Assembly (NCBI RefSeq): GCF_007655135.1
Contig: NC_045134.1
Span: forward strand, 5,786,982 to 5,850,981
Origin: Punica granatum
Taxonomy: Eukaryota > Streptophyta > Magnoliopsida > Myrtales > Lythraceae
DNA length: 64,000 nt
Reading direction: 5' to 3'
This document shows, piece after piece, positions 12,362-25,435 of the stretch (positions are counted from its first letter, which is position 1; each line of letters starts with the position of its first letter). The notes under the pieces are model-generated. The model was not told the origin of the DNA. It saw nothing but the letters and a program-made list of their open reading frames with translations, and searched no databases. Position numbers and translations under genes: made by a program.

Positions 12362-15300
12362 TGTCAGCACCTAATTTCGGTCCATCGGCTCCAGGGGGGC
12401 AAAATTGTCATTTTTCTATTTATCACCTTTTTTTAAAAAAATTAATTAATTAATTAATTATAATAATAAAATAAATATAAAAAAAAAGAAAGAAGGAAAG
12501 AAAAGAAAAAAATCTCGGGCAGGGCCGGGCAAGGCCGGGCAGCGTTGACCGGCTGCCCGTGACCCGCCGGCCCTAATTTTAAAAATAAAAAAAAAATTAT
12601 TACTGTTCCGGTCAGTCCGGGCAGGCCGGGCAGCGGCAACCGGCTGCCCGTGATCTGGCCGGCCGCCCAGAATAGGAAATCGCGGATTCCGCAATTTCCT
12701 CCCCAAATCGGCTGAAATCTCGACCGAAAATTGCAATTAAAGGGGGGAAAACCTAATTCGGGGGGCACACAAGGGAACCCAGTGAAAGAAATCGCGAAAT
12801 TCCTCTCGGATTGGGAGAATTTTGCAAATCGGAGCCCGATTGGAACCGCGCCGGAAAACCGTGAAATCTCAGCAATCCCGACCGTTCCGGCCACCGGTGA
12901 AGCCCAGATCGGAACCGGCGTCCCCAGGGCGACGCTCAGAACACTCACACGCTCCCTTTCGCGCCGTCGTTGCGGTGCCCAACGGCCGGAACCGCCGCTC
13001 TCAGCCGCTCGGCGCCGCCCGTGTTATCGTCCGATCGCCACTAACGGGCTTCGGCCCATTGCATTTCATTGCAGGTCCAGCCCGTCAGCCCAGCCCGTCA
13101 GCCGCGGCCTGAAGCCTTTCGCGACCCAAGCCCAGTCCGGTCCTAAATTCAGTCCAGCCCAAGACCTCTCCGGGCGGTTTCCTCCTTTGGATAGGCTGAC
13201 CGACCGACCGACCGACCCGACCCGACCCGACCCGACCGGCAATTTTCTTATATTACAGAAACGTCCCCAAACTTTCGGACTAGGTAAAATCTCAACTTAG
13301 CGGCATGCTTAGGGCTTCATATTAAATATCGTGCTTGCTTGGATGATGATGACATGAAATAATTGCTTGTTGCTTGCATAGATTATCGAAATTATGTCTA
13401 ATTCGATTATTTTTTCTTTTTGATTTGTTTCATTTTAATCCTGCCGCAACTCTTCTTATTTTTCAAATTATCACAAATTCTGAAATCCATTTTAAATCAG
13501 TCCCAGGACATTTTTAACATTGTTATCATGTCCCTAATATTTTCTAGAATTTTATACTGCTGCAGTAAATTTTTTGACTTGTTTCAATTCAGTCCCTAGA
13601 GAATTTATTAATTTTTAAAATCAGCCCTAAATTTTAAAATTCATTTCAAACATACCCTGGGCTATTTCATTATTTATATCACATCCTCCAATCTTTTGAG
13701 GATTTTAAACCATCTCAGGAAACTTTTCCATTTGTTTCAATTCAGTCCCTGTGACATATATCCCTTTTAAAAATCAGTCCAGAGCTTCAAAATTATTTTC
13801 AAACGCGTCCTGGGCCATTTCATTCTTTCCAGAACGTTCCCTGATTTTTTTTATAATTTAAAATCGTTCCAGTAAACTTTGTAATTTGTTTCAATGTAGT
13901 CCCTGCAACATTTATTCATTTTAAAACCAGCCCTGAATTTCGAAAAATTAATTTCAAATAAACCCTAGCCCATTTTATAATTTCCCGAACATTCTCCAAA
14001 TTTTTTGATTTGTTTCAGTTTAGTCCTTGAAACCTTTCTCCGTTACTTTATTAGTCCTTATTATTCTACATTATGTTGTTCGATCTTTATGCAAATTTTT
14101 CGAGATGACTGGAAATTAGAGTTTATCGGGTAATCTATTATTGATCGTTTCGACGGCTCGAAACCCAAAAAAAATAAAATAAAGCATTCAGCAGATTTTA
14201 ATTAAACTTAATGATTTCACTAATCGGGTAAACGGGACGTTCATTTGGCGAATTAATTCACTCGACCTTAATAATTTTGCACGAATTGGTAATTAATCGG
14301 AAATACGCGTCGATAAATTGCAAATACGTGTTGACGCCTTCTTTTCAAAATTCGCAAATTTCATACTAAAATCTGAGACTCGTGATCCGATGTGACATGG
14401 ACGTCTGGGAAGAACTTGCATGTTTTGACTCGAGGCCTCCTAATTTTAGGTAACTCAAGTCGGGGTGTGGAAGTTCTTTTTAGATCACTTCCGGATAGAT
14501 TGACCGTTTCTTTGACTTTTTGGGGTTCTCGCATAACCCTAGAAGAATCAGGGAATCAGTCAACGCCGGTAACAGGCCGAGGTGGCCCGCATTGCGCAGT
14601 CTCTCTCTTTTCAAAAATAAATTTTCTATACAAAGGCAAAAAAGGCGTATTTACAATTTATTGTTATCTATGCATGATCTTGGGTAGTTAGATCGGGAAT
14701 AACGATTTAAGATACCAACATTTGACTTAATCGCATACTCGGCCTAATAGAAAACAGAATGGGGATAGCGGGCTAGGCACTAGGCTGTAGGATTCTCGTG
14801 TCAAAATCCACATTCTATAATAACCTATCATAATCAAAGTGTCACGATACATAACATTTTAAAATCAACCCACACATTCGAGACTTAATCACGGACACAC
14901 ACAGTCTGTCAGGTCCGGTAAATGATGCTGAATGCTACATGCCATTCCCCTCTTGTTTTTTGCTTGTTTTAGGGTAGGATTTGTATGCCAAGATACCTCG
15001 GTTAATAATCAATTAATCCACGTAAATTTGGTGATAACAAAACCCCATTGATTGTTTATTTGAGCTTGCTTATTACATCTTTTGCACTTGATTGTTATGC
15101 GGATCGAGCCCGATCCTTTAGGACTCGATTCACATTGGGTCCAACGCCCATAACCATCGATCACGGGGTCCAATGCCCTTATACACCGAGTGCGTACTTT
15201 AATTTCAATTTCAGTCTTTTCAAACAATACGGTGAGCACGAGTGGAATAATAACCGAATGCGAACCAACCGGGATCCAATTGTTATAATTTGTATTTCAT

Positions 15301-15751
15301 TTATTTGAGAGAACAATGTGAGGATTTATGTTATGTTTATTCATGTAAGAATCCCAGTCGGAGAGCAGACGGTCGGAGTGTTTCTTCGAATTTACGGTGT
15401 CAAAACGCGTAAGATGAGTGGAACTTAATTAAGCGGTAATTAAATAAAATGGCAAGCCTAGACAAGCTAGAGTACCGATAGGGCATGCGAGATACAGGCT
15501 CGCATGTAACAAAACCCCCGAATTCGGAACCTTGGGTTTCGCAGACCATATGCCTTAGTAATTAGGTGTACTCCGTACCCCTAGACCTGGGTAACTTGCC
15601 GGCCCTCGACCTTCGGGTCATAAAATGGCAAGTGGCGACTCCTTCTCACGTGCGTCCGTCGCGCGTCCCCGGGAAGGTGGATACTCCCAAGCCGCGTTGC
15701 ATTTAGGCGCGCGCATGCGTGCCCCGACGAGACGAAATTCGGGTGCGCACA
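12362..15751 (+). repeat. 5' LTR of the Ogre-like element (3,390 bp)
   Basis: It begins TGTCAGCACC and ends GGTGCGCACA, and is repeated almost exactly at 27,850-31,256. The GC-rich first 900 bp hold a GACC/GACCC microsatellite (about 13,198-13,236) whose sequence differs in the other LTR. About 13,430-14,040 holds degenerate repeats built on TTTCAATTCAGTCCCT-like units. Open frames inside are short and GC-driven; I do not call them genes. Confidence 0.95.
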
Positions 15752-15754
15752 GCT

Positions 15755-15772
15755 TGGCGACTCCACTGGGGA
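15755..15772 (+). promoter_or_regulatory. Primer-binding site
   Basis: TGGCGACTCCACTGGGGA begins three bases after the LTR end. It starts with TGG, as a site complementary to a tRNA 3' CCA end must. Ogre elements are known to use tRNA-Arg with a very similar site. The match to arginine tRNA here is inferred, not aligned. Confidence 0.8.
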
Positions 15773-16323
15773 TACTTAGAGGGTTCAGGCTCGTTTCCGC
15801 TTGCTTTGTTTGCTTGTTTATTTATCGCTTTCCGCAATTTTTCGCTTATCTACTTTATGCATTTTTATTTCCCGCACACGCATTGCATATCATACTAGCT
15901 TCTAGGTACCTATGGGTCGCGTCCCACGACCGGTAATAGGAGCATAGGTTAGATAGGGGTTCGAAGTAGGGGTACGGCGCGTAGTTCGACTGTCGCTTAG
16001 GCCTTGAAAAGAATCCCGCTCGATTTCAAGGAATTGACATCCTTGAGTCGGGGGCCCCCATCCCTAGGTAGCACGGTCCTTGTAGTGCCAAAACCATGCA
16101 TACTGCAGGAGCTCCACGCCATATTCCAACCCGACTTCAGTAACAGTTCATCGAGTCGGCCTGCGCGCCATTTGAGTCCTTTTCTGTTTTTGAGAGAGAT
16201 GTACGTTGTATACATTAAGCCGTGGGCATTTATTTTCTGTACCCATGCATCATCTAATTTGAAAATTAAGCGTCATTTATATTAACCAGTCCTAAATCGG
16301 TTTTCCTTTCATCTTGGTAAGAG
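15773..16323 (+). other. Untranslated leader of the Ogre-like element
   Basis: It runs from the primer site to the ATG of ORF1. It holds only short open frames without family resemblance. Packaging and dimerisation signals would be expected here but none can be recognised by eye. Confidence 0.6.
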
Positions 16324-17811
16324 ATGGCGCGCTCGGTCTCCTTTCCACACCTCGACAGAGTCACGCCACCACTTGAGGAAATCAGTCACATCTGGGCTCA
16401 TCTACATCAGGTCAACCGCGACTACATCAGTACCTTTGTTGGGGATATACCAATGCTAGCTATGTGCCGAGTGGATTGGAACTTCTTGGGAGCAGCGGTG
16501 ACATTTTGGGACCCAGTCCACGCCGTTTTCAACATCCAAGGTACTGAGCTCACACCTACCATCGAGGAATATCGCACTCTCGTCGGAAGAGTTACAGCCA
16601 CCCGCGACATTGTGGAACCTAACTTTCACACCACCCGATTTATTTTGGTATCGCGTCTACTCGGGGTGCATAGGTCACAGCTACAAGCCGAACTTGCATA
16701 TTCCGATGGCACAGAGATAGTCACCGCAAAACTACTCCGTTTTATTGAAATACGAACGCGCGAGGTTCAAGGGGATCTTTTACAAAAGAATTTTTGTCAT
16801 GCAATCTTATTTTTAATTTTCGGGACTCTATTATTCCCTCGCTCGGCCGGTCACATTGACGCAGCCTTAGCTAGCGTTGTCCTCCAAGTGGTGGGAGGCC
16901 GCGAATACGAGGTGGCCTTGTTGGCCGAGACCATACGGTCCCTTGATCGCGTTACAAGAAAGATCGATCGAAGGTTGAGAGGGTCCCCAATCCTTTTGCA
17001 AATTTGGCTCCAAAGCCATGCAAACCCCTTCGGCCTTGTTCGTCCGGTTATGTTTTTCACACGTCCGGAGTCTATCATTTCGCGGTTACTACCTCTGTTG
17101 CGTGTGGAAGAACGCAAGGTCTCCGAGTGGATCAAAATTTTTCGCGAAATAGAACCAAAGGGCTTTAAATGGCGCGCCGCGTGGATGCCACCCGGACCCA
17201 TGACCATTAAATGTCCTGATTTTAACGGAGAACCACTCGTGAGCCATGCGGGGTCCACCACCTATTTTCCGGCGCGAGTAGTGAGGCAGTTAGGTGGCTT
17301 ACAGACAGTTCCCAAAGGTACGACGCGAACCGAATTCGAACATACTTGGCGGGAGGACCAGACGTCCATAGATCGCCTAAGTGAAATCGAACGGGTTATT
17401 ACCGCATGGCGGACTACGGTCATCGAACATCTTTACTTCCCCGAGCATCCGACCCAAGATGAACGGGACTTTCAAGCCACGGAGGAATATATCCTCCGCT
17501 TTTATCGATGGGGTCCATCAGAGAATGACGATTTCACATATTCCCCTCCAGTAGAAAGTAGCGCATCATCCGGGGCACCGGTACCGGACATGACCATCCA
17601 AGCCGAGCTCGCCAATCTCAGGGCTGAAAGGGATCGCCTCCGCCGAGAGATCGCCGAGAAGAATGAGTAGCTGGGCGATCAGCACCAACTACAGAAGGAA
17701 CTTGCACAGACCCGCGCCCAACTCCAGAAGCGTGACCAGGAGTTGGCGCAAGCGAACGCTGCCTTGGAAAGGGCCAGGAAGAGGACCTGTGTAGGTCCAT
17801 GCACATCCTAG
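16324..17811 (+). pseudogene. Ogre ORF1 protein, interrupted by one stop
   Basis: ORF1 is the extra gene that Tat/Ogre elements carry before gag; its role is not established. The first 448 codons start MARSVSFPHL and contain the plant mobile-domain-like text WAHLHQVNRDYIS and PTIEEYRTLVG near residues 25-85. A Trp/Pro-rich middle follows, then a charged heptad tail (ELANLRAERDRLRREIAEKN). A TAG at 17,668-17,670 stops the frame, but the same frame continues for 46 codons of further coiled coil (QLQKELAQTRAQLQKRDQEL) to a second stop at 17,809. That continuity says the TAG is a recent lesion, most simply CAG to TAG. A spacer of about 300 bp separates ORF1 from gag. Confidence 0.85.
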
Positions 17812-18119
17812 GATAGACACCTCAATCAGGCCCTCACCGGTGCTTTCCATGGTGACGGTCGCTTGCACCTCGAGCACGTTGGAAGACCGACTTAGGACTA
17901 TCTTTTCAAAATTTGTATTGCACTTTGAACCATTCAGAGTTAATATGAATGACAGCATTAGTTTTTGAAAATTCATGAATCTCATGCATTTCTGCTTTTA
18001 TTCACTGCTGTGCATGTTATTTTAGAGATAATTTCTTACATTAAACTCACACACTTATGGAATCCAGGTGTTAACAACTGGCGGCACCTCATCGATATCC
18101 TACTCATTTCCAGCAAAGA
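17812..18119 (+). other. Spacer between ORF1 and gag
   Basis: No coding frame continues across it. It contains a CCAG just before GTGTTAAC (18,065-18,068) and a second CCAG 7 bases before the gag ATG. Either could serve as a splice acceptor, but I see no firm donor. Probably an internal untranslated region. Confidence 0.5.
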
Positions 18120-21100
18120 ATGGCAGAAGAAAATCAATTAGCTGTCTTTGAGGAAGATACGCCTATCACCCCAATTCATTCTCAAGCGTCGACTATGCAT
18201 GCGCCACCACCACACGTGTCTCCTATAGGCGTGCCACCAGCACATCGGGGAGCTTCCCCGACTCATCTTCCGCCACCTGTATCTTCGGGCCCACACCCGG
18301 CATATTCAGGAGGACAGCCATCTTCCGCAGCTGATGATCGTGCACGTATTGCAGTACTTGAGAGCATGGTCAATCAACTGGCTGCCACCATGGCCACCAA
18401 TATGGCCGAGCTCATGGCCCTACTCAAAGGCCCAAATCGTGCTTCTTCGAGCTTCACCTCACCTTCTGGGTACGGGCCAGCGGTCGATCCAAGCCCATGG
18501 GCCCAGCCGACCTTGATCCCCGATAATGGAGATACGTTTGCCCCAACGATAGTGAATGTGCCGGCAGCCCATCCGGTTAACAATCTTCCAGCACCACCGG
18601 CTTCAGCGACAATGTTGGACCGCCTATGCTAATACCTCCACCGATCTCCACGTCAGTTCCGGTTCCAGTCTCTGCGTCGGTCCCAGCTCCGACTTCTGCT
18701 GTCCCACCCCCGATCATTTTCCTGCCTACAACTGCCCAGGCTCCTGCTCACACTGCTGAACCTCCCCCGTACTAAGCTCCACAACCCCATATCGGCCTTT
18801 CTTACCAAGCTCCACCTCCCATAAATATAGCCTACTCTGAACCGGGCACGCCGAACCACGCGGCCCCTAGAGCTCCACCCACAAATTTTCTCCCGGAAAC
18901 GGGGACTGAACAGGAACAGAGATTGAAGAAGTTGGAAGAGAATATCCGAGCCCTACAATCAGGCGGCTCCCGCCTCGATGCCAGCGATGGCGATTGGAGT
19001 CTTTTCCCAAGCATGCAGCTACCCCCAAAGATTAAGGTGCCTGAATTCCAGAGGTACTACGGCACGACCGACCCTCGTCACCATCTCCGTCACTACAGGG
19101 GAAAATGTTGCAGTACTGGGACTACGAAGAGTTTGTCATCCATACGTTCCAGGATAGTTTGGCAGGAGCGGCTCTGGATTGGTACATGTCACTGAGAGCT
19201 GCGGATATCCCCACGTGGACAGACCTCTCGAGCAAATTCATCGACCAATACAGGTACTGTGCGGAGGCGCCCCCGACTCTGCTTGAGCTCAGCACGATGG
19301 AGATGACCGGTGACCAGGGCTTCGAGGCATATGCAGTGAAGTGGCGGGCTAGAGCGGCGAAGCATATCCCTCCGATCAGTGAGGCACAGTAGATCCAATT
19401 ATTCCACTCCACTCTTAAAGGTGCCTACTACTTGCACTTGTTAGCCCATACGTCGTCATTCTCCAACCTTATCGATGCCGGAAAGAAGCTCGACATCGGC
19501 ATTAAGCTCGACAAGATAGAAGGTTCGGCCGAGAAAAAGGAAGGAGAGTCCTCGAAGAGGGCCACCACTGGGACAGCGGGAAGCAGGAGAGGGAAAGACA
19601 CGTCCGTCAATGCTGTCAACTCAGGGCGCCAGGCCCCCCAGCAATATTCCATAAGCTACACGCCCGCACCACCAGCCACTCAAGCATAAGCTCCACCTTC
19701 GATACATTATCAACAACAACCACCAGCGCAGCAAGCTTACTATTCCGCCCCACCGACTTCCTTTCCATTGCCGGTCCCGCAGCAATACTCCCATAATTAT
19801 GCTTCTGCTCCTCCTCAGACCCCGCAATATAGGCCTCCGGCTTCGAGAACTCCTCAGCTGACACAACAGGCCCCAGCCCCACAAGGTCAGCAAGGTGGCG
19901 CAACGCAAAATCGGCAGCGTAAACAGTTCACACCTCTGCCGGCTCCGCTCTCCTACATATATCGGCAACTCCTCGAGGGTAACAAGATCCGATCGATAGC
20001 ACCTAACCCTGATTTTGACCCAACCATCCAAGATCAGAGTCGGCGCTGCGAGTATCATCAGGGCGCACCCGGTCACACCACTGACAATTGTTGGAAACTA
20101 CAGGAGAGGATCCAACAGTTGATTGATGACAAGCAACTCACGTTCAACGCCGTCAAACCCCCGAACGTGCAATCAAATCCTCTTCTCGATCACGGGTCGA
20201 GCTCGGGACCCAGCATTAACATGATCGGTGTTTGCGCTATAGGGGAGTACGAGACCGGACAGGAGGCACCGGCCCCGTTTGTGATTGAATGTGTTCCTGC
20301 AGAAGCTGGTGTAGGGTACGCAGGGTTTGATGCCACGCCCGCCCCATTCGTGATAGAAGTCCCCGCACGTGAGCCATATCAAGACAGCAAGGTCCCGTGG
20401 ACCTACGAAGGAAGTGTTGGGAACCTCGAGAGTCAATTTAGCGTCATGGGCGTGACACGCTTGGGTCGAGTCTATGAAAATCCGAAGGTCGCAAACAAAG
20501 GGAAAGCCCTGGCAATGCCCGAAGTCGCCCCGGAAGCCTCGTCCATTCCCCAGAAGAAGGTGACTGAAGAAGAAGCTGAGGCCTTCATGAAGATTATCAA
20601 GGCAAGCGAGTACAAGGTCGTTGAACAAATGGGCAAATCTCCAGCCCACATTTCACTACTCGCCCTCCTCTTGGGTTCAGAGCCACATCGTGAAGCGCTT
20701 CTGAGGGTCCTAACAGCAGCGCAGATCCCCAAAGAGACGGCTCCGGAGCGGATTGAGGAGACTATCAGTTCGATCTTCTCCAACAACATTTCATTCTTAG
20801 ATGATGAACTTCCCTCAGAAGGGTGGGCACACTCGCGGGCACTACACATTGTCTGCAAGTGTAATAACTTTATTATCGGTCGGGTCATGATCGACAATGG
20901 CTCGGCACTCAATGTTTGCCCGGTTTCCACGTTGAAGCAGATGAACGTGGACTTTAACCGTATCCGTCCGAGCAATACTGCGGTTCGAGCCTTCGACGGC
21001 TCTCGGAGGGAAGTAAATGGAGAGATCGACCTGGTGATCGAAGTGGGTCCCTGCTCATTCGCTGTTACGTTCCAAGTCCTAGACATCCCGAATGCTTTCA

Positions 21101-21785
21101 GCTCGTTGCTCGGGAGACCGTGGATCCATGCAGCTGGCGCCGTTCCTTCGTCCCTACACCAAAGGATTAAATTCATCGCAGAAGATCGACTTATCACGGT
21201 CAAGGGTGAGGAGGATTACGCCATTTACAAGGAGACAGCTATTCCCTACATCAGTATCGGGGACGATCAAAATCTTCCCTTCCATTCATTTGAAACCATC
21301 TCCGTCATTCGAGACTACGGAGAGATCGGTCCAACCCGCGCTGACCGCATGGTGGGGAAGATTTTGCTGCGCCATAATTACATCCCGGGTTCCGGGCTTG
21401 GAGCACATGGGCAAGGGATCAACCGCCCCATTGAGGTTGAAGAATTAAAGAATAGGAGGGGACTTGGTTTTCGCCCTTCCTGTCACGAGATTATTGAGGC
21501 CCGCAGGGGCAAGCATCTCCACCGTCTCGCTGCACGCTATGGGAAGATCAATAGCGGCATCCCGGTTCAACCGCTCTCCTACTTTTTTCCTGGGCCTCCA
21601 CACATTGTCGGAGGTACACTTGACGGTCTCTCCTCGGATTCAGACAGCGAGCCTGTTGACCTGCCAAACATATGCACCGTCACCGAGGAGACAACTCCAG
21701 GGGCTTACATCCGCCTCACGCAGGAAAATGAAGAACTCAACAACTGGACCTCAGTCCCGCGTTACTCGGCTGTAATCGCCGATGT
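18120..21785 (+). pseudogene. gag-pro: Ogre gag-protease, broken
   Basis: Gag packages the element RNA and the protease cuts the polyprotein. The start MAEENQLAVFEED is followed by a Pro-rich head and a short heptad segment. The capsid part has TFQDSLAGAALDWYMSL and FEAYAVKWRARAAKH. Next come a Pro/Gln-rich linker, a knuckle-like CEYHQGAPGHTTDNC (about 20,048) and the aspartic protease signature MIDNGSALNVCP (about 20,886), whose Asn replaces the usual Ser/Thr, as is common in this lineage. A G-patch-like PGSGLGAHGQGINRP follows near 21,390. The lesions are a one-base loss near 18,611, TAA at 18,773, a one-base loss near 19,102, TAG at 19,390 and TAA at 19,687. From 19,690 to the splice donor the frame is clean. 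Confidence 0.9.
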
Positions 21786-21993
21786 GTAAGGCCATCTATG
21801 TTTTGATATTCCCCGCGTGTCGGCATAGCCATAAGCCACACGACCGAAGAGGGATTCTTGTTATGGCATTCCGCCCTCATCATTAATAAAATCCCTACAT
21901 GCATTTTTCAGAATTCTCTTGTCTACTTTCTCTTTCTCTCTCACTTATTCGCAGCACTTTAAAGTTTCTAAGACAATTTATTTAAATCGCCAG
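21786..21993 (+). other. Intron between protease and reverse transcriptase
   Basis: The donor is GATGT/GTAAGG and the acceptor is AAATCGCCAG/GCTCC, 208 bp apart. Removing it joins GAT GT to G CTC and opens one continuous frame from protease into pol. Without splicing the gag-protease frame stops at once (TAA 21,787). An intron at this place is a documented peculiarity of Ogre elements, so splicing may control how much pol is made. Confidence 0.8.
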
Positions 21994-24900
21994 GCTCCAC
22001 TCGAATCTGAGTCTTCGACGCGTCGATTCGAACCCATCCGAGGAACTCCTTGAAGAGTCCCGACCCATATACTTCGGGGAAGGACTCGACGAGGATGGTC
22101 GAGTGCCCGAGATAGAAGAGAGTTTGCGCCGCCTTGAGAACCGCCAACTCACTTCCGTGGAGCCGACAGAGGAGATCAATGTGGGTACCGAAGAAGAACC
22201 TCGCATCCTAAAGATCGGGACAGGTCTCGACCCTATACAACGAGCCAGGATGATCGAATTTCTAAAAGACTACCAAGAGGTCTTCGCTTGGTCCTACGCT
22301 GACATGCCGGGCTTAGATCCATCGATTGTCAAGCACTTCCTGCCGCTTGATACAGAGAGGTTTCCACCCAAGAGACAACACTTATGGCGGCAACGTGCCG
22401 GCCTTCTCCTCCGCATCAAAGAGGAGATTATTAAACAGATCAACGCAGGGTTCCTGGAGGTTTGCAATTATTCTGAATGGGTAGCGAATATCGTGCCCGT
22501 AGAGAAGAAGAATGGAAGAGTTAGAGTCTGCGTCGACTACAGAAACCTCAACAAAGCCAGTCCCAAAGATAACTTCCCCCTACCTCACATTGACGTTTTA
22601 GTCGACAACACAGCACGCCACACGTTGTTCTCCTTCATGGATGGCTTCTCCGGATATAACCAGATTCGGATGGCCGAAGAGGACAAGATCAAGACGACGT
22701 TCATCACAATGTGGGGCACTTTCTGTTACCGAGTCATGCCCTTCGGCCTCAAAAACGCCGGGGCAACATATCAGAGGGCGATGGTCACGCTATTCCACGA
22801 CATGATGCACAAAGAGATCGAGGTCTACGTTGACGACATGATTGCCAAATCCAAAGAAGGAGAGGACCACCTGGTTAATTTAAAACGCCTTTTTGACCGC
22901 CTCAAGAGGTACAAGCTCAGACTCAACCCGACGAAGTGCACATTCGGCGCTAAGTCAGGGAAACTGTTAGGATTTGTGGTCAGTGAGCGAGGCATTGAGG
23001 TTGACCCGGACAAGGTGAAGGCAATCAGGGAGCTACGTCCGCCATCGATGGCCCGCGAAGTACGAGGTTTCTTGGGACGACTGAATTACATTGCAAGATT
23101 TATCGCAAACCTGACAGACAAATGTCAACCACTCTTTCGTCTGCTTCGTAAAAATGCGGCAATTGAGTGGGACGAGGAATGTCAGAAGGCCTTCGATACT
23201 ATCAAGGCATATTTGGCTCAGCCACCAGTGCTAGTTCCGCCGACACCAGATCGTCCGCTGATCATTTACTTGACAGTGCGTCGGCAATCCCTAGGATGCA
23301 TGTTAGGGCAGGAAGACGAGCCCACGCGTACAGAACACGCCATTTATTATTTGAGCAAGAAGTTTACCGAAGGAGAGTCTAACTACCCGGAGATTGAGAA
23401 GATATGTTGCGCGCTAGTGTGGGTTATGCAGAGACTTCGACAATACACGCTCTACCACACTATCCGCTTATTGTCAAAGGCGGATCCCCTGAAGTACTTG
23501 CTCGATAGTCCATCTTCCATGAAGAACATTTCAAAGTGGCGATGTCAGCTGACATAATATGACATTGAATATGTGCCCCGTACATCGGTTAAGGGGCAGG
23601 CAATTGCAGATCACTTAGCGGAGTTCCCAATCGAAGACGATACGCCAATCAACTCTAATTTTCCGGACGAAGGGATTCTCCAAGTGGATAGTGAGGAGAA
23701 CAAATTCGCATGGAAGATGTATTTCGACGGCGCAGTGAATTCCACCGGTTCTGGTATCGGCGCAGTGCTGATATCCCCCGACGGACGTTATTATCCGATT
23801 GAAGCAAAAGTCGATTTTCCTTGCACCAACAACGTGGCCGAATACGAGGCATGCATCCTTGGCCTGCAAGCGGCGATCGACTTCAAGGTGAAGGAATTGG
23901 AAGTGTTCGGAGATTCTATGCTTACAATCTTCCAGACTCTGGGGCAATGGAAGACGAAGGATGAAAAGCTAGTGCCATATCACGAGTATCTTGAGGAGTT
24001 AGCGGAGAACTTCGAGAAAGTCTCATTCACATACACGCCGCGCATCAAGAACCAATTTGCAGATGCACTCGCGACGCTCGCATCCATGGTGAGCATCACG
24101 AAAGAAAACCTCATTGAACCACTCGAGATCAAGATCGCCAAAGGCCCTGCTCACTGCGACGCAATCGAGGCGATCGATGAGCAGCCATGGTACGAAGACA
24201 TTAAGCATTTCTTGCAAACCGGTCAATACCCTACATTCGCTAACCGTCGTGATCGAAAAACACTTCGGCGACTCGCAGCACATTATTTCCTGAGTGGAGA
24301 AACTCTCTATCGCCGTTCTTTCGACGCCACACTACTCCGGTGTGTTGACGAAGTCGAGGCACAACGTCTCATGGGAGAGATACACGAAGGGAGCTGCGGA
24401 CCCCACATGAGCGGGCTTATGCTTGCCAAGAAACTCATGCGTTTAGGTTACTTTTGGTCCACCATGGAAGCCGATTGCGTCAAGCACGTCAAGCACTGCC
24501 ACTTGTGCCAAGTGTATGCCGACCAGATCAAAGCACCGCCTAACGAGTTGCGCTCGATGGCAGCCCCATGGCCCTTTTCAATGTGGGGTATCGACGTGAT
24601 CGGTCCTATCAACCCCAAAGCATCCAACGGACACCAATTCATTTTGGTGGCGATAGACTATTTTACCAAGTGGATCGAGGCCGTAACGCTTGCTTCAGTC
24701 ACAGCAAATGCCGTGGCACGTTTTCTCAAGCGTGACATCATCGCCCGATACGGAGTTCCCGAGACGATCATCACCGACAATGCCAAGAACCTGAACAACA
24801 GGGTCATTGACGAGCTTTGTGAGCGATTCAAAGTGCATCACCGCAACTCCACTCTATACCGTCCCCAAATGAACGGTGCAGTGGAGGCTGCAAACAAAAA

Positions 24901-25435
24901 TATCAAGAAGATCATCGAGAAAATGACGGTGACTTACAAAGATTGGCACGAGATGCTTCCTTTCGCGCTCTTGGCATACCGAACATCTATCCGCTCTTCA
25001 ACCGGGGCAATCCCGTATTCTTTAGTCTACGGCATGGAGGCCGTCCTCCCGATCGAAGTGGAGATTCCTTCCATGAGGGTCCTCGCCGAGACCGAACTTG
25101 AAGAAGCAGAATGGGCGAAGCAACGTTGGGAACAGCTCAATCTCATTGACGAGAAGCGGCTAACGGCACTCTGTCACGGTCAATGCTACCAACAGAGAAT
25201 GGCTCGAGCGTTCAATGCGATAGTCCGCCACCGCGAGTTCAAACCCGGTGACCTCGTCCTGCGGAAAGTCTTACATATTACACCTGATTTTCGGGGCAAG
25301 TTCGCATACAAGTACGACTGGCCTTTTGTCGTCAAGGAAGTCTTCTCCGGAGGGGCAATCATTTTAAGCGACATGGACGGGACCGAAAATGCGCTCCCAG
25401 TCAACGCCGATGCCCTCAAGAAGTACTATCCCTAA
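21994..25435 (+). pseudogene. pol: Ogre pol: RT, RNase H, second RNase H, integrase; one stop
   Basis: Pol copies the RNA and inserts the DNA. RT carries ARHTLFSFMDGFSGYNQI and the catalytic YVDD at 22,826-22,837. A degraded gypsy RNase H follows (AIYYLSKKFTEGESNY, about 23,340). A second RNase H has MYFDGAVNSTGSG, EYEACILGL, GDSML and FADALA (23,715-24,080) with its acidic residues in place. Integrase has a zinc-finger region ending CHLCQ (about 24,500), then WGIDVIGP, IITDNA and GAVEAAN as its Asp-Asp-Glu core, and ends LKKYYP. A single TAA at 23,555-23,557 cuts the frame between the two RNase H domains; the frame is otherwise open on both sides. The frame enters through the intron acceptor, not an own ATG. 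Confidence 0.93.

Noticed and set aside
12454..13300. GC-rich open frames on both strands in the LTRs, including 12,731-13,300
   Set aside because: They recur in both LTRs with differing frames and lengths, lack family resemblance and follow from high GC content.
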